A program made the position numbers and the translations under genes. Source: Rhizobium esperanzae (GTDB lineage: Bacteria; Pseudomonadota; Alphaproteobacteria; Rhizobiales; Rhizobiaceae). From it: a DNA stretch of 64,000 nucleotides. The DNA lies in the NCBI RefSeq assembly GCF_002204185.1, contig NZ_MXPU01000007.1, positions 124,001 through 188,000 on the forward strand. The letters are read 5' to 3'. Positions 1-11,539 of the stretch are shown here, one piece after another; the stretch's first letter is position 1, and each line of letters starts with the position of its first letter. The notes under the pieces were generated by a model that saw nothing but the letters and a program-made list of their open reading frames with translations, made no database searches and had not been told where the DNA came from.

Positions 1-1357
1 GCTCTTCCGAAAGGTTGTAGGTGAGATCGTCGTTGATGCGGTGGCGCGGATCGTCAATCAGACGGATCAGGCTTTCGACATCTTCAGCCGGCCAGCGGCG
101 CGTCATCAGCTCTTCGCGGGCCGACTGCGGATCCGGCGCCTGACGAATGACGCGAATGACTTCGTCGATATTGGCGACGGCAATGGCGAGACCAACCAAG
201 ACGTGGGCGCGCTCGCGCGCCTTGCGAAGCAGAAATTTCGTTCTCCGGCTAACGACTTCTTCGCGGAAGGAGACGAAGGCGCGCAGCATGTCGAGCAGCG
301 TCAACTGCTCCGGCTTGCCGCCGTTCAGCGCCACCATATTGCAGCCGAAGGAGGTCTGCAGCGGTGTGTAGCGGTAAAGCTGATTGAGGATAACCTCCGC
401 ATTGGCATCGCGCTTCAATTCGATGACGACGCGATAGCCCTGGCGGTCGGATTCGTCGCGCAGATCGGAGATGCCCTCGATGCGCTTTTCACGCACCAAC
501 TCAGCCATCTTCTCGATCATCGTCGCTTTGTTCACCTGATAGGGAATTTCGGTGATGATGATCTGCTCGCGGTCGCCGCGCATCGGCTCGATGGCGGCGA
601 CGCCGCGCATAATGACGGAGCCGCGGCCGGTCTCGTAGGCCGAGCGGATGCCGGCACGACCGAGGATCTTGGCGCCTGTGGGAAAATCAGGGCCGGGAAT
701 GATCTGCATCAGCTCCGGCAGGTCGATCGCCGGATCGTTGATCAGCGCGATGCAGCCGTCGATGACTTCGGAGAGGTTGTGCGGCGGAATGTTGGTCGCC
801 ATGCCGACGGCGATACCGCCGGCGCCGTTGACGAGCAGGTTCGGGAATTTGGCGGGAACCACGACCGGCTCGGAGAGCGTGCCGTCATAGTTGTCGCGGA
901 AGTCGACGGTTTCCTTGTCGAGATCATCGAGCAGCGAATGGGCAGCCTTTTCCAGGCGGCATTCGGTGTATCGTTCGGCCGCCGGCGGATCGCCGTCGAC
1001 GGAGCCGAAATTGCCCTGACCGTCGATCAGCGGCAGGCGCAGCGACCAGGGCTGCGCCATGCGGGCGAGCGCGTCATAAATCGCGGCGTTGCCGTGCGGA
1101 TGGTATTTACCCATCACGTCGCCGGTGACGCGGGCGCATTTGACGTATTTCTTGTTCCAGTCGATGCCGAGCTCGGACATGCCGTAGAGGATGCGCCGGT
1201 GCACGGGCTTCAAGCCGTCGCGCACGTCGGGTAACGCGCGGCTGACGATGACGCTCATGGCGTAATCGAGATACGACCGCTGCATTTCCTCCATGATGGA
1301 GATGGGCTCGATGCCTGGCGGGAGCTTCCCGCCGCCGGGGGGTGTTTGCTCAGTCAA
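1..1357 (-). CDS. gyrA: DNA gyrase subunit A, N-terminal part (cut by window edge)
   Basis: This is the first 452 codons of the GyrA subunit of DNA gyrase, the type II topoisomerase that introduces negative supercoils. The protein opens [18 protein letters not shown] and runs into the conserved breakage-reunion domain: [20 protein letters not shown], then HRRILYGM and [18 protein letters not shown]. The quinolone-resistance region reads [17 protein letters not shown], and the catalytic tyrosine follows in [11 protein letters not shown]. The best start is a TTG at 1357, because no upstream ATG in frame gives the family N-terminus. The C-terminal beta-pinwheel lies beyond base 1. A long inverted repeat (1403-1449) sits just upstream. 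The family call is certain; the start is very likely. Confidence 0.96.
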   Translation of the reverse strand, partial: MTEQTPPGGGKLPPGIEPISIMEEMQRSYLDYAMSVIVSRALPDVRDGLKPVHRRILYGMSELGIDWNKKYVKCARVTGDVMGKYHPHGNAAIYDALARMAQPWSLRLPLIDGQGNFGSVDGDPPAAERYTECRLEKAAHSLLDDLDKETVDFRDNYDGTLSEPVVVPAKFPNLLVNGAGGIAVGMATNIPPHNLSEVIDGCIALINDPAIDLPELMQIIPGPDFPTGAKILGRAGIRSAYETGRGSVIMRGVAAIEPMRGDREQIIITEIPYQVNKATMIEKMAELVREKRIEGISDLRDESDRQGYRVVIELKRDANAEVILNQLYRYTPLQTSFGCNMVALNGGKPEQLTLLDMLRAFVSFREEVVSRRTKFLLRKARERAHVLVGLAIAVANIDEVIRVIRQAPDPQSAREELMTRRWPAEDVESLIRLIDDPRHRINDDLTYNLSEE

Positions 1358-1402
1358 AACAGATCACGATCTCTTCTAGAATCACTTGAAGATTTATAGC
1401 GG

Positions 1403-1449
1403 AAAGCCTGTTCCCACGCCAATTTCTGAGCGCGTTTTGAACAGGCTTT
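1403..1449. repeat. 11-bp inverted repeat upstream of gyrA
   Basis: AAAGCCTGTTC (1403-1413) is repeated exactly as its reverse complement GAACAGGCTTT (1439-1449) with 25 bases between. It lies 46-92 bases upstream of the gyrA start, in the 235-base gap shared with the divergent marC-like gene. It could be a leader structure or a binding site. No function can be assigned from the sequence. Confidence 0.55.
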
Positions 1450-1592
1450 TGCGGCGTAAAGACGGTAAAGCGCGCAAGTTTTACGGCCGGACCAGGCAAA
1501 TCCGTCGCGGGCCGCCGCGGGATATTTGCCAAATCGGAAGCGGCGCTTCACAATCATGAGACCACGCATTCATATGATGTTCCGGAGAGACG

Positions 1593-2240
1593 ATGGCAAG
1601 CGCCGACCAGTTGATCAACGCCTTCACCACGCTCATCGTCACCATCGACCCACCGGGGCTCGCACCGCTCTTCCTGGGGCTGACGATCGGCATGAGCCGG
1701 GCCGAGCGCCGGCAGGTGGCGTTGCGCGGCTCGACCATCGCCTTCATCATCCTTGCCGTCTTCGCCCTGTTCGGCGCAGGTGTGCTCGGCGTGCTCGGCA
1801 TCTCGATCGGCGCCTTCCGCCTCGCCGGCGGGCTCTTGCTCTTCTGGATCGCCTTCGAGATGGTGTTCGAGAAGCGGCAGGACCGCAAGGAGAAGGCGAC
1901 CGAGGTGGCGATCACCAAGGATCATATCGAGAATATCGCCGTCTTTCCCCTCGCCCTGCCGCTGATTGCCGGCCCCGGTGCGATCTCGGCAACCATCCTG
2001 CTTTCCGGCACGCTTGCGACCTCGGTCGAAAAGGCCCAGCTGATCGGCGTCATCGCCGCCATTCTGCTGCTGACCTTCCTCATGCTGCTGATCGCCGAAA
2101 GGCTCGACCGTTTTCTGGGCGTCACCGGCCGGGCAATCCTGACCCGCCTCCTCGGCGTCATCCTCGCAGCCCTTGCGGTGCAGTTCGTCGTCGACGGCGC
2201 GAAAGCGGCGCTCAATCTCATCAGCGCGACGCCGCATTGA
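1593..2240 (+). CDS. MarC-family integral membrane protein
   Basis: This 215-residue protein is hydrophobic throughout, with about six predicted membrane segments, and matches the MarC/UPF0056 family in length and layout. The N-terminus LINAFTTLIVTIDPPGLAPLF carries the family's conserved segment with a proline-rich bend, and LPLIAGPGAISATILL is the second conserved membrane segment. The ATG at 1593 has a GGAGAG ribosome site in the usual position. It is divergent from gyrA and apparently monocistronic. MarC proteins were once linked to multidrug resistance, but that was later withdrawn, so the transport substrate is unknown. Confidence 0.88.
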   Translation: MASADQLINAFTTLIVTIDPPGLAPLFLGLTIGMSRAERRQVALRGSTIAFIILAVFALFGAGVLGVLGISIGAFRLAGGLLLFWIAFEMVFEKRQDRKEKATEVAITKDHIENIAVFPLALPLIAGPGAISATILLSGTLATSVEKAQLIGVIAAILLLTFLMLLIAERLDRFLGVTGRAILTRLLGVILAALAVQFVVDGAKAALNLISATPH

Positions 2241-2374
2241 TCGGAAAATCAACGAGAGCATTGACGCCGTCTTCGAACATCCTGCTCCGAAGTACTACCA
2301 CGCAAGTCCACCGGTCAGAACGGAAAATCAGAACACGGCGTATAGACTGAATGGGAGGATCAAATCGTCGCTTT

Positions 2375-2941
2375 CTACGAAAATATCTCGCTCCGAGTGC
2401 GGACTTGCTGGATAAATGTGTTCCGAACCCTTACCGATTTGGACAGGTACCACACCCACAGGCCGGTGACGATAATCGCAAATACGCTCGGGGCAACAAT
2501 CTCGGCTGTCAGAAGTTGATTAACACCGATTCCTAGGACGGTGGAAACGAAGGCAATATCGAGTACGAGGGCGACTGGGATAGCTATCCACTGATAGAAG
2601 AACAACTTCGGAAATATTCTGTCCTTTTTAAACATAAACCAGACTACCACTACTTGAAGCGCCATAAGCGCAAAGTTCAAGGCGGCCTCGCCAATAAACA
2701 CCAATTGGCCTCCTCCGCCACCATCATATTCAGCGTAATTTTCTATCGACTTCGCAGCAGCTCCCAGTGTTTTAAGTAGTCCTACGACCTCTGCTATTGC
2801 TAAAAGCAGAAGCCACCCACCGAAACCCGACGGGCCGCTGACTGGGTCTGTTGTTCTCCTGGCTGATCTAACAGCAAAGTAAATTGGAACTCCGAAAAAT
2901 AGAAAAACAATCAGCCAATGCCAAATAGAAAACGATCCCAT
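2375..2941 (-). CDS. DUF2569-like membrane protein in a low-GC patch
   Basis: This 188-residue membrane protein has about four hydrophobic segments. The motif GPSGFGGWLLLLAIAEVVGLL near residue 40 resembles the GGWL signature of DUF2569 proteins, and the C-terminus ends in a membrane segment followed by a basic tail. The ATG at 2941 is preferred over an in-frame TTG at 2947 because a GGGGGA ribosome site lies seven bases upstream of it. Its DNA is visibly more AT-rich than the flanking genes and uses codons such as TTT, AAA and AAT that neighbours avoid, which suggests later acquisition. It stands alone between marC-like and ssb. Function is unknown. Confidence 0.7.
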   Translation of the reverse strand: MGSFSIWHWLIVFLFFGVPIYFAVRSARRTTDPVSGPSGFGGWLLLLAIAEVVGLLKTLGAAAKSIENYAEYDGGGGGQLVFIGEAALNFALMALQVVVVWFMFKKDRIFPKLFFYQWIAIPVALVLDIAFVSTVLGIGVNQLLTAEIVAPSVFAIIVTGLWVWYLSKSVRVRNTFIQQVRTRSEIFS

Positions 2942-3165
2942 CAGCAAATCCCCCGAAAGCCTGAAATCTCCACCTGCATAAGGCGGTTCCGTTCATCCCC
3001 GACACCAGTTCTGGCCGATCACCCGCTTTTATTCGCGGAGCATCTGGAACCAATGAATCTCGCCAAAGACCACTTGGCGTCTCGCCGACCGAGCCCGAGC
3101 AAGGAAGTCGGACAATTTCAACCCGTTCTTCCAATGCTGATCCGCCGGGGTTCGCACAATTCTCT

Positions 3166-3681
3166 TTAGAACGGGATGTCGTCGTCGAGATCGCGCGAGA
3201 AGTTGCCGCCGCCGCCGCCCCGGCTCGGCGATGATGAAGGAGCCGGGGCGCCGTAGTCATCGCCGTAATCATTATTGCTGCTGCCGCCGCGGCCGCCGCC
3301 GAAGCCGGAGCTCGCGCCGCCGCCATCGCCCCGACCGTCGAGCATGGTCAGCGTCGAGCTGAAGCCCTGCAGCACCACTTCCGTCGAGTAGCGGTCCTGG
3401 CCCTGCTGGTCCTGCCACTTGCGGGTCTGCAGCTGGCCTTCGATATAGAGCTTGGCGCCCTTCTTCACATATTGCTCGACGACCTTGCAGAGGCCTTCGT
3501 TGAAGACGACGACCGTGTGCCATTCGGTCTTTTCGCGGCGTTCGCCGGAATTGCGGTCGCGCCAGGTTTCCGAGGTCGCGATGCGAAGGTTGGCAATCGG
3601 CCGGCCATCCTGAGTGCGGCGGATTTCAGGGTCTGCACCCACGTTTCCAACCAGAATTACCTTGTTCACGCTACCAGCCAT
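3166..3681 (-). CDS. ssb: Single-stranded DNA-binding protein
   Basis: SSB coats single-stranded DNA during replication, recombination and repair. The 171-residue product has the N-terminal OB fold ([20 protein letters not shown], then [20 protein letters not shown] and EWHTVVVF), a Gly/Ser-rich flexible linker, and the acidic tip DLDDDIPF that docks partner proteins. The ATG at 3681 starts the family sequence and has a GGGTGAG ribosome site; a GTG nine bases upstream is less likely. It is divergent from uvrA across a 280-base region that contains one SOS box, so both genes are probably DNA-damage inducible. Confidence 0.97.
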   Translation of the reverse strand: MAGSVNKVILVGNVGADPEIRRTQDGRPIANLRIATSETWRDRNSGERREKTEWHTVVVFNEGLCKVVEQYVKKGAKLYIEGQLQTRKWQDQQGQDRYSTEVVLQGFSSTLTMLDGRGDGGGASSGFGGGRGGSSNNDYGDDYGAPAPSSSPSRGGGGGNFSRDLDDDIPF

Positions 3682-3822
3682 GCTTCTCACCCTGCCTGCC
3701 GCCCTGCCCGGCGGCGTTAATCGATCAGCGCACCTTAAACCATAGAGACCGCAGATGCGCGTGAACGGCGTTTAATCCACAATTTATCCATCAGAATGCC
3801 GCATGCATTCATCAGGAATTTT

Positions 3823-3837
3823 GTTCTTTATTTGTTC
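3823..3837. promoter_or_regulatory. LexA (SOS) box between ssb and uvrA
   Basis: GTTC, seven bases, GTTC is an exact match to the direct-repeat SOS box known for LexA of Rhizobium and other alphaproteobacteria. It lies 125 bases before uvrA and 142 before ssb, so one repressor site could serve both divergent genes. Confidence 0.88.
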
Positions 3838-3961
3838 TAGTTTATCCGTATGATCCTGTCAACAGAATCGAAAACCTTGAGCCATCCAGGATATTCAGCC
3901 TCGACTCGCCCGTCGGCATCACTAAATAAGGGCTGTTATCCAGAAAACCAAAGCAGAGACG

Positions 3962-6883
3962 ATGAGCGAACTGAAGACGATCTCCATCCGCGGCGCGCGC
4001 GAGCACAATCTGAAGAGCATCGATCTCGATCTGCCGCGCAACAAGCTGATCGTCATGACCGGGCTTTCGGGATCCGGCAAATCCTCGCTCGCCTTCGACA
4101 CCATCTATGCCGAGGGCCAGCGGCGCTATGTCGAAAGCCTGTCGGCCTATGCCCGGCAATTCCTGGAAATGATGCAGAAGCCCGATGTCGACCAGATCGA
4201 CGGGCTGTCGCCTGCCATTTCGATCGAGCAGAAGACCACCTCGCGCAACCCGCGCTCGACGGTCGGCACGGTCACCGAGATCTACGATTACATGCGCCTG
4301 CTCTTTGCCCGCGTCGGCGTTCCCTATTCGCCGGCGACAGGCCTGCCGATCGAGAGCCAGACCGTCAGCCAGATGGTCGACCGCATCCTCGCTTTCGGCG
4401 AGGGTACTCGTCTCTATATTCTCGCGCCGCTCGTGCGCGGCCGCAAGGGCGAATACAAGAAGGAACTGGCGGAGCTGATGAAGAAGGGCTTCCAGCGCGT
4501 CAAGATCGACGGTCAGTTCTACGAGATCGCCGAGGCGCCTGTTCTCGACAAGAAATACAAGCACGACATCGACGTCGTGGTCGACCGTATCGTCGTGCGC
4601 CCTGATGTCTCGGCACGCCTGGCCGACAGCCTTGAAACCTGCCTGAAGCTCGCCGACGGGCTGGCGATCGCCGAATTCGCCGACAAGCCGCTGCCGCCCG
4701 AAGAGACCTCGGCCGGCGGTTCGGCTAACAAGTCGCTGAACGAAACGCATGAGCGCGTGCTGTTTTCGGAGAAATTCGCCTGCCCGGTCTCGGGCTTCAC
4801 CATCCCGGAAATCGAACCCAGGCTCTTCTCCTTCAACAATCCCTTCGGCGCCTGCCCGACCTGCGACGGTCTCGGCGCCCAGCAAAAGATCGACCCGGAC
4901 CTGATCGTGCCGGAACCGGAGCGGACTTTGCGCGACGGAGCGATCGCGCCCTGGGCCAAGTCGACCTCGCCCTATTACAACCAGACGCTGGAAGCGCTCG
5001 GCAAACATTACGGCTTCAAGCTCGGCACCCGTTGGAACGACCTGTCCGACGAGGCCAAGGACGTCATTCTCAACGGCACTGACGACAAGATCGAGTTCCA
5101 CTACGCCGACGGCGCCCGCTCCTATACGACGCACAAGAATTTCGAGGGCATCATCACCAATCTCGAACGCCGCTGGAAGGAGACCGATTCCGCCTGGGCG
5201 CGCGAGGATATCGAGCGCTTCATGTCGGCCGCCCCCTGCCCGGCCTGCAACGGCTTCCGCCTGAAGCCGGAAGCGCTGGCGGTGAAGATTGACAAGCTGC
5301 ATATCGGCGAAGTCACCAGCATGTCGATCCGCATTGCGCGCGACTGGTTCGAGGCATTGCCGGCGACGTTCAACGCCAAGCAGAACGAAATCGCCGTCCG
5401 CGTTCTCAAGGAAATCCGCGACCGCCTGCGCTTTTTGAACGATGTCGGCCTGGAATATCTGAGCCTTTCGCGCAATTCCGGCACGCTATCGGGTGGCGAG
5501 AGCCAGCGCATTCGGCTCGCCTCGCAGATCGGTTCGGGGCTGACGGGTGTGCTCTACGTGCTGGACGAGCCGTCGATCGGCCTGCATCAGCGCGACAATG
5601 CGCGGCTGCTCGACACGCTGAAGCATCTGCGCGATATCGGCAACACTGTCATCGTCGTCGAGCATGACGAGGATGCGATCCTGACGGCCGACGACGTGGT
5701 GGATATCGGTCCGGCCGCCGGCATCCATGGCGGTGAGGTTATCGCCCATGGCACGCCGCAGGACATAATGGACAATCCGAAATCGCTGACCGGCAAATAT
5801 CTCTCCGGCGAACTCGGCGTTCCCGTTCCCGAAGTGCGCCGCAAGCCGAAGAAGGGCCGCGAAATTAAGGTGATCGGCGCACGCGGCAACAATCTGAAGA
5901 ACGTCACCGCGTCGATCCCGCTCGGTGTCTTCACGGCAGTGACCGGCGTTTCCGGCGGCGGCAAATCCACCTTTCTGATCGAGACGCTCTATAAATCGGC
6001 GGCACGCCGCGTCATGGGCGCGCGCGAAATTCCGGCCGACCACGACCGGATCGACGGTTTCGAGCATATCGACAAGGTGATCGACATCGACCAGTCGCCG
6101 ATCGGCCGCACGCCGCGCTCGAACCCCGCGACCTACACCGGCGCCTTCACGCCGATCCGCGATTGGTTCGCCGGCCTGCCGGAAGCCAAGGCGCGCGGCT
6201 ACCAGCCGGGCCGCTTCTCCTTCAACGTCAAGGGCGGACGCTGCGAGGCCTGCCAGGGCGACGGCGTCATCAAGATCGAGATGCACTTCCTGCCCGATGT
6301 CTATGTCACCTGCGACGTCTGCCACGGCAAGCGCTATAACCGCGAGACGCTCGACGTGACCTTCAAGCAGAAGTCGATCGCCGACGTGCTCGACATGACG
6401 GTGGAGGAAGGCGTCGATTTCTTTGCGGCAGTTCCCGCCGTGCGCGACAAGCTGCAATCGCTGAAGGATGTCGGCCTCGGCTACATCAAGGTCGGTCAGC
6501 AGGCCAATACGCTCTCGGGCGGCGAAGCGCAGCGCGTCAAGCTCGCCAAGGAACTGTCGAAACGTTCGACCGGACGCACGCTCTACATTCTCGACGAGCC
6601 GACGACTGGCCTGCACTTCCACGACGTCGCAAAGCTCTTGGAAATGTTGCACGAGCTCGTCAACCAGGGCAATTCCGTCGTGGTGATCGAGCACAATCTC
6701 GAAGTCATCAAGACAGCGGACTGGGTGCTCGATTTCGGCCCCGAGGGTGGCGATGGCGGCGGCGAAATCGTCGCGACCGGCACACCGGAAGCGATCGTCC
6801 GGGAAAAGCGCTCCTATACCGGCCAGTTCCTGAAGGAATTGCTGGAGCGGCGGCCGGCGAAGAAGGCAGTCGCGGCGGAATGA
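3962..6883 (+). CDS. uvrA: Excinuclease ABC subunit A
   Basis: UvrA is the damage-recognition ATPase of nucleotide excision repair and loads UvrB onto lesions. The 973-residue product has two ABC ATPase halves. The first Walker A is GLSGSGKSS (about residues 32-40), with signature [18 protein letters not shown] and the [11 protein letters not shown]alker B. The second Walker A is GVSGGGKST (about 660), with [18 protein letters not shown] and [11 protein letters not shown]. Zinc-binding CPTCDG and CEACQG...CDVCHG modules are intact. Length is normal for the family. An SOS box 125 bases upstream implies LexA control. Confidence 0.98.
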   Translation: MSELKTISIRGAREHNLKSIDLDLPRNKLIVMTGLSGSGKSSLAFDTIYAEGQRRYVESLSAYARQFLEMMQKPDVDQIDGLSPAISIEQKTTSRNPRSTVGTVTEIYDYMRLLFARVGVPYSPATGLPIESQTVSQMVDRILAFGEGTRLYILAPLVRGRKGEYKKELAELMKKGFQRVKIDGQFYEIAEAPVLDKKYKHDIDVVVDRIVVRPDVSARLADSLETCLKLADGLAIAEFADKPLPPEETSAGGSANKSLNETHERVLFSEKFACPVSGFTIPEIEPRLFSFNNPFGACPTCDGLGAQQKIDPDLIVPEPERTLRDGAIAPWAKSTSPYYNQTLEALGKHYGFKLGTRWNDLSDEAKDVILNGTDDKIEFHYADGARSYTTHKNFEGIITNLERRWKETDSAWAREDIERFMSAAPCPACNGFRLKPEALAVKIDKLHIGEVTSMSIRIARDWFEALPATFNAKQNEIAVRVLKEIRDRLRFLNDVGLEYLSLSRNSGTLSGGESQRIRLASQIGSGLTGVLYVLDEPSIGLHQRDNARLLDTLKHLRDIGNTVIVVEHDEDAILTADDVVDIGPAAGIHGGEVIAHGTPQDIMDNPKSLTGKYLSGELGVPVPEVRRKPKKGREIKVIGARGNNLKNVTASIPLGVFTAVTGVSGGGKSTFLIETLYKSAARRVMGAREIPADHDRIDGFEHIDKVIDIDQSPIGRTPRSNPATYTGAFTPIRDWFAGLPEAKARGYQPGRFSFNVKGGRCEACQGDGVIKIEMHFLPDVYVTCDVCHGKRYNRETLDVTFKQKSIADVLDMTVEEGVDFFAAVPAVRDKLQSLKDVGLGYIKVGQQANTLSGGEAQRVKLAKELSKRSTGRTLYILDEPTTGLHFHDVAKLLEMLHELVNQGNSVVVIEHNLEVIKTADWVLDFGPEGGDGGGEIVATGTPEAIVREKRSYTGQFLKELLERRPAKKAVAAE

Positions 6884-7053
6884 CGATGAGGTTGGCGTCG
6901 CCCGACGATCTCCAAGCGGTATATCGCGCTTTATAGTGTCTTCGGATTCCGGAAAACGGGTCGTCGGCTGAACCCTTGTCGGCCAGGATGGACGCTCGTC
7001 GACATGATGAAAGAGATTCATGCGGCTTGACTGCCGCGAACTGGGAGGACGAC

Positions 7054-7860
7054 ATGACGAAATCCGGCACTATCCGCACCGGCATCGGCGGCTGGACCTT
7101 CGAGCCCTGGCGGGGGCATTTCTTTCCCGCCGATCTGAAACAGAAGGACGAGCTGCATTATGCCAGCCGTCAGTTGAAGGTCATCGAGGTCAATGGCACC
7201 TATTACAGCACGCAAAAGCCTGCAGTCTTTGCGAAATGGGCAGCGGATGTGCCCGATGGCTTTATCTTTTCGCTGAAGGCAACGCGGTTTGTCACCAATC
7301 GGCGGGTGCTCGCGGAAGCCGGTGAATCGATGGAGCGCTTCCTCACCTCTGGAATCAGCGAACTCGGGGATCATCTCGGGCCGCTGCTCTGGCAATTCGC
7401 GCCGACAAAGAAATTCGATCCGGACGATTTCGAAGCCTTCCTGAAGCTGCTGCCGGCAAAGCAGGACGGACTGGCGCTCCGTCACGTGGTGGAGGTGCGG
7501 CACGATTCCTTCAAGGTGCCGGAATTCGTTGCTCTGCTTGCTAGATATGGCGTGGCGCCGGTTTGTGCCGAACATTTCGAATATCCGATGATCGCCGATG
7601 TGACGGCAGATTTCGTCTATGCCCGATTGCAGAAGGGATCGGATGATATTCCGACCTGCTATCCCGACAAGGATCTGAAGGCTTGGGCAAAGCGGCTCGA
7701 GACTTGGGCCGAGGGCAAAGTTCCGGACGATCTGCCGCTGATCGACGGGGATCGTCAGGTGAAGGCTGAGCCGCGCGACGTCTTCGCCTTCATGATCCAC
7801 GAGGGCAAGGTCAATGCGCCGCACGGGGCGATCGCGCTGCAGCAGTTGCTGGCGAAATAG
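7054..7860 (+). CDS. DUF72 (YecE-like) family protein
   Basis: This 268-residue protein has the DUF72 pattern: IRTGIGGWTFEPWRGHFFP at the N-terminus, VIEVNGTYYSTQKPAVFAKW, and FIFSLKATRFVTN. The family forms a TIM-barrel related to phosphodiesterase-like folds, but its reaction is not established. The ATG at 7054 follows a strong GGGAGGA ribosome site and aligns with the usual family start; an open frame further upstream is probably not translated. It converges with nnrD, with only 21 bases between the stops. Confidence 0.9.
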   Translation: MTKSGTIRTGIGGWTFEPWRGHFFPADLKQKDELHYASRQLKVIEVNGTYYSTQKPAVFAKWAADVPDGFIFSLKATRFVTNRRVLAEAGESMERFLTSGISELGDHLGPLLWQFAPTKKFDPDDFEAFLKLLPAKQDGLALRHVVEVRHDSFKVPEFVALLARYGVAPVCAEHFEYPMIADVTADFVYARLQKGSDDIPTCYPDKDLKAWAKRLETWAEGKVPDDLPLIDGDRQVKAEPRDVFAFMIHEGKVNAPHGAIALQQLLAK

Positions 7861-7881
7861 GCGATTGAGACTTAGCCGGGG

Positions 7882-9354
7882 CTAAAGCGGCAGCACCTCG
7901 GCTGCAAGCTCTTCCGCCGTCAGCCCCTTGCCGGAGCGCTGGCCAGCCTCTCCGTGCAGCCAGACGGCGGCGGCCGCAGCTTCAAAAGTCGGCAGGCCCT
8001 GGGCGAGCAATCCGCCGATGATGCCGGCAAGCACATCGCCGGAACCTGCCGTGGCAAGCCAGACAGGCGCATTGGTATTGATGAGCGCGCGCCCGTCCGG
8101 CGAGGCGATTACGGTATCGGCGCCCTTATAGACGATCGCGGAATTGGCGCGGCGGGCGGCCGCCACGGCCTTGTCTACCTTCCCCAGCGTTTCGTCGTCG
8201 CCAATATCCGGAAAGAGCCGCGAAAATTCACCCTCGTGCGGCGTCAGCACCAGACGCTGCTCGCCCTGGAAAAGGTCAAAAAGCTGTTGCGGATCGTCCT
8301 TGAACGAAGAGATGCCGTCGGCATCGAGCACGAGTCGGCGATCGGCAAGCGCGGTGACGAAGCCGCGGGCTCTCGCGCCGACACCGAAGCCGGGACCGAG
8401 GACGAATGTCTGCAGCCGCTTGTCGGACAGCCACTCTGCCAGATCCGCCTCGTCGTCGACTGCATGCAGCATGACGGCTGTGAGATGCGCGGCATTGGCG
8501 GCCATCGCTGCGCCGGGGGCGGCGATCGTTACCAGGCCGGCGCCGGCCTTCAGGCCGGAGACCGCCGACATGCGGGCAGCCCCGGTCTTGTCGGCCTCGC
8601 CCGAAAAAACAACCAGATGACCGCGCTTGTATTTGTGGGTTTCCAGCTGCTCGGCCGGCAGCACGCCCTTCCAGGCGTCAGGTGTGTTCTCGGCGACGGC
8701 GCCGCCCGCCTCAGCCCGGATGATCCGGGCGGGAATGCCGATGTCGAAGACTTCCAACTCGCCGCAAAGCTCCCTGCCCGGCATCAGGAGATGGCCGGGC
8801 TTTCGGGTCATGAAGGTGATGGTGTTGCGAGCCTGGAAGGCAGCACCCAGCACCTTGCCGGTGCGGCCATCGACGCCTGAGGGCAGATCGATGGCGAGCA
8901 CCGCGATACCGGCCTCGGCGACACGCTTGGTCAAGGCAGCCACATCGGCCGGCACCGCGCGCCCGAGGCCTGCTCCGAACAGACCGTCGATGACGACGTC
9001 GCCGGCTTCCGGCCGATAGCGGCCGAGTTCTTGGCCCTGCAATGCGCAGCCAGCCCGAGCGCGGGCGGCATCGCCTTTCAGCTTTGCGGGATCGCCGAGA
9101 TGAAAAACTGCCACGGTCGCTCCGGCCTCTAGCAGATGCCTTGCCGCGACATAGGCGTCGCCCCCGTTGTTGCCGGGGCCGCAGAGCACGACGAAACGCA
9201 GCGCCCCGGGATGAAGCCTGAGCGCGGCAGCCGCGGCGGCGGCCCCTGCCCTTTCCATCAGGCCGAAGGAATCGATTCCGGAGGCAGCTGCGGCCGCATC
9301 GATGGCGCTCATTTCGGCAGGCGTCACCAGAAGCTCGGAGAGATGTTTGCTCAT
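7882..9354 (-). CDS. nnrD: Bifunctional NAD(P)H-hydrate epimerase / ADP-dependent dehydratase
   Basis: This enzyme repairs hydrated NADH and NADPH: the N-terminal YjeF_N domain interconverts the epimers and the C-terminal kinase-fold domain dehydrates the S form using ADP. The 490-residue product has the epimerase motif VLCGPGNNGGDAYVAARHL (about residue 65) and VVIDGLFGAGLGR. The C-terminal domain shows KRGHLVVFSGEADKTGAARM, LVLDADGISSF and the nucleotide-site motif TAGSGDVLAGIIGGLLAQG. The ATG at 9354 (MSKHLSELLVTPAEM) is the most likely start; the ribosome site there is weak. It is divergent from glnB across 343 bases. Confidence 0.93.
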   Translation of the reverse strand: MSKHLSELLVTPAEMSAIDAAAAASGIDSFGLMERAGAAAAAAALRLHPGALRFVVLCGPGNNGGDAYVAARHLLEAGATVAVFHLGDPAKLKGDAARARAGCALQGQELGRYRPEAGDVVIDGLFGAGLGRAVPADVAALTKRVAEAGIAVLAIDLPSGVDGRTGKVLGAAFQARNTITFMTRKPGHLLMPGRELCGELEVFDIGIPARIIRAEAGGAVAENTPDAWKGVLPAEQLETHKYKRGHLVVFSGEADKTGAARMSAVSGLKAGAGLVTIAAPGAAMAANAAHLTAVMLHAVDDEADLAEWLSDKRLQTFVLGPGFGVGARARGFVTALADRRLVLDADGISSFKDDPQQLFDLFQGEQRLVLTPHEGEFSRLFPDIGDDETLGKVDKAVAAARRANSAIVYKGADTVIASPDGRALINTNAPVWLATAGSGDVLAGIIGGLLAQGLPTFEAAAAAVWLHGEAGQRSGKGLTAEELAAEVLPL

Positions 9355-10036
<682 letters not shown>

Positions 10037-10038
10037 CC

Positions 10039-10059
10039 ACTTTGCCTACCGCGCAAAGT
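10039..10059 (+). repeat. Short inverted repeat between glnB and glnA
   Basis: ACTTTGC and GCAAAGT (10039-10045 and 10053-10059) can pair across a 7-base loop directly after the glnB stop. There is no T-run, so it is not a classic terminator. It could limit read-through or mark an RNA processing site between glnB and glnA. Confidence 0.4.
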
Positions 10060-10114
10060 CCGATACCGTCACCGCGCCCACCTATTGTCATTGCTAATTG
10101 GAGGAAGGCTTTTA

Positions 10115-11524
10115 ATGGCGACCGCAAGCGAAATTCTGAAGCAGATCCAGGAAAACGACGTGAAGTTCGTCGATCTGCGCTTCACCGATCCGAAGGGCAA
10201 GTTGCAGCATGTGACGATGGACGTTGCCGTCGTCGACGAAGACATGTTCGCCGACGGCGTGATGTTCGACGGCTCCTCGATCGGCGGCTGGAAGGCCATC
10301 AACGAGTCCGACATGGTGCTGATGCCCGATACCGAAACGGTGCATATGGATCCATTCTTCGCCCAGTCGACCATGGTCATCGTCTGCGACATTCTCGATC
10401 CGGTTTCCGGCGAGGCCTATAACCGCGATCCGCGCGGCACCGCCAAGAAGGCCGAAGCCTATCTCAAAGCCTCCGGGATCGGCGACACGATCTTCGTCGG
10501 CCCGGAAGCCGAATTCTTCGTCTTCGACGACGTCAAGTACAAGGCCGATCCCTACAATACCGGCTTCAAGCTCGATTCGACCGAACTGCCGTCGAACGAC
10601 GACACCGATTATGAAACCGGCAACCTCGGCCATCGCCCGCGCGTCAAGGGCGGCTATTTCCCGGTTCCCCCGGTCGACAGCGCTCAGGACATGCGTTCGG
10701 AAATGCTGACGGTGCTCTCGGAAATGGGCGTCGTCGTCGAAAAGCATCACCATGAAGTCGCCGCCGCCCAGCACGAACTCGGCATCAAGTTCGACACGCT
10801 GGTGCGCAACGCCGACAAGATGCAGATCTACAAATATGTCGTGCACCAGGTGGCCAACGCCTACGGCAAGACCGCGACCTTCATGCCGAAACCGATCTTC
10901 GGCGACAACGGTTCGGGCATGCACGTGCACCAGTCGATCTGGAAGGGCGGCAAGCCGACGTTTGCCGGCGACGAATATGCCGGCCTCTCCGAGACCTGCC
11001 TCTACTACATCGGCGGCATCATCAAGCACGCCAAGGCAATCAATGCCTTCACCAATCCGTCGACGAACTCCTACAAGCGTCTCGTGCCGGGTTATGAAGC
11101 GCCGGTGCTACTCGCCTATTCGGCCCGCAACCGCTCGGCTTCCTGCCGCATTCCGTTCGGCTCCAACCCGAAGGCCAAGCGCGTCGAAGTCCGCTTCCCG
11201 GATCCGACCGCCAACCCCTACCTCGCCTTCGCCGCCATGCTGATGGCCGGCCTCGACGGCATCAAGAACAAGATCCATCCCGGCAAGGCCATGGACAAGG
11301 ATCTCTACGATCTGCCGCCGAAGGAACTGAAGAAGATCCCGACCGTCTGCGGTTCGTTGCGCGAAGCGCTCGAAAGCCTCGACAAGGACCGCAAGTTCCT
11401 GACCGCCGGCGGCGTCTTCGACGACGACCAGATCGATGCCTTCATCGAGCTGAAAATGGCAGAGGTGATGCGTTTCGAGATGACGCCGCATCCTGTCGAA
11501 TACGACATGTATTATTCGGCCTGA
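10115..11524 (+). CDS. glnA: Glutamine synthetase type I
   Basis: GSI makes glutamine from glutamate, ammonia and ATP, the central step of ammonia assimilation. The 469-residue product has the usual signatures: FDGSSIGGW near residue 50, [14 protein letters not shown] [35 protein letters not shown] (ATP region), and [10 protein letters not shown]. Tyr398 in [10 protein letters not shown] is the adenylylation tyrosine (Tyr397 of the mature enzyme), so activity is probably controlled by GlnE under PII. The ATG at 10115 follows a GGAGGAAGG site. A factor-independent terminator follows at 11540. Confidence 0.98.
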   Translation: MATASEILKQIQENDVKFVDLRFTDPKGKLQHVTMDVAVVDEDMFADGVMFDGSSIGGWKAINESDMVLMPDTETVHMDPFFAQSTMVIVCDILDPVSGEAYNRDPRGTAKKAEAYLKASGIGDTIFVGPEAEFFVFDDVKYKADPYNTGFKLDSTELPSNDDTDYETGNLGHRPRVKGGYFPVPPVDSAQDMRSEMLTVLSEMGVVVEKHHHEVAAAQHELGIKFDTLVRNADKMQIYKYVVHQVANAYGKTATFMPKPIFGDNGSGMHVHQSIWKGGKPTFAGDEYAGLSETCLYYIGGIIKHAKAINAFTNPSTNSYKRLVPGYEAPVLLAYSARNRSASCRIPFGSNPKAKRVEVRFPDPTANPYLAFAAMLMAGLDGIKNKIHPGKAMDKDLYDLPPKELKKIPTVCGSLREALESLDKDRKFLTAGGVFDDDQIDAFIELKMAEVMRFEMTPHPVEYDMYYSA

Positions 11525-11539
11525 TCGGCCGCCACGCGG

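Noticed and set aside
41..1234. Plus-strand open frame opposite gyrA
   Set aside because: It mirrors the conserved gyrA codons and has no protein-family features.
2918..3169. Short plus-strand open frame between the DUF2569-like gene and ssb
   Set aside because: No family features and no credible ribosome site; it spans the intergenic gap.
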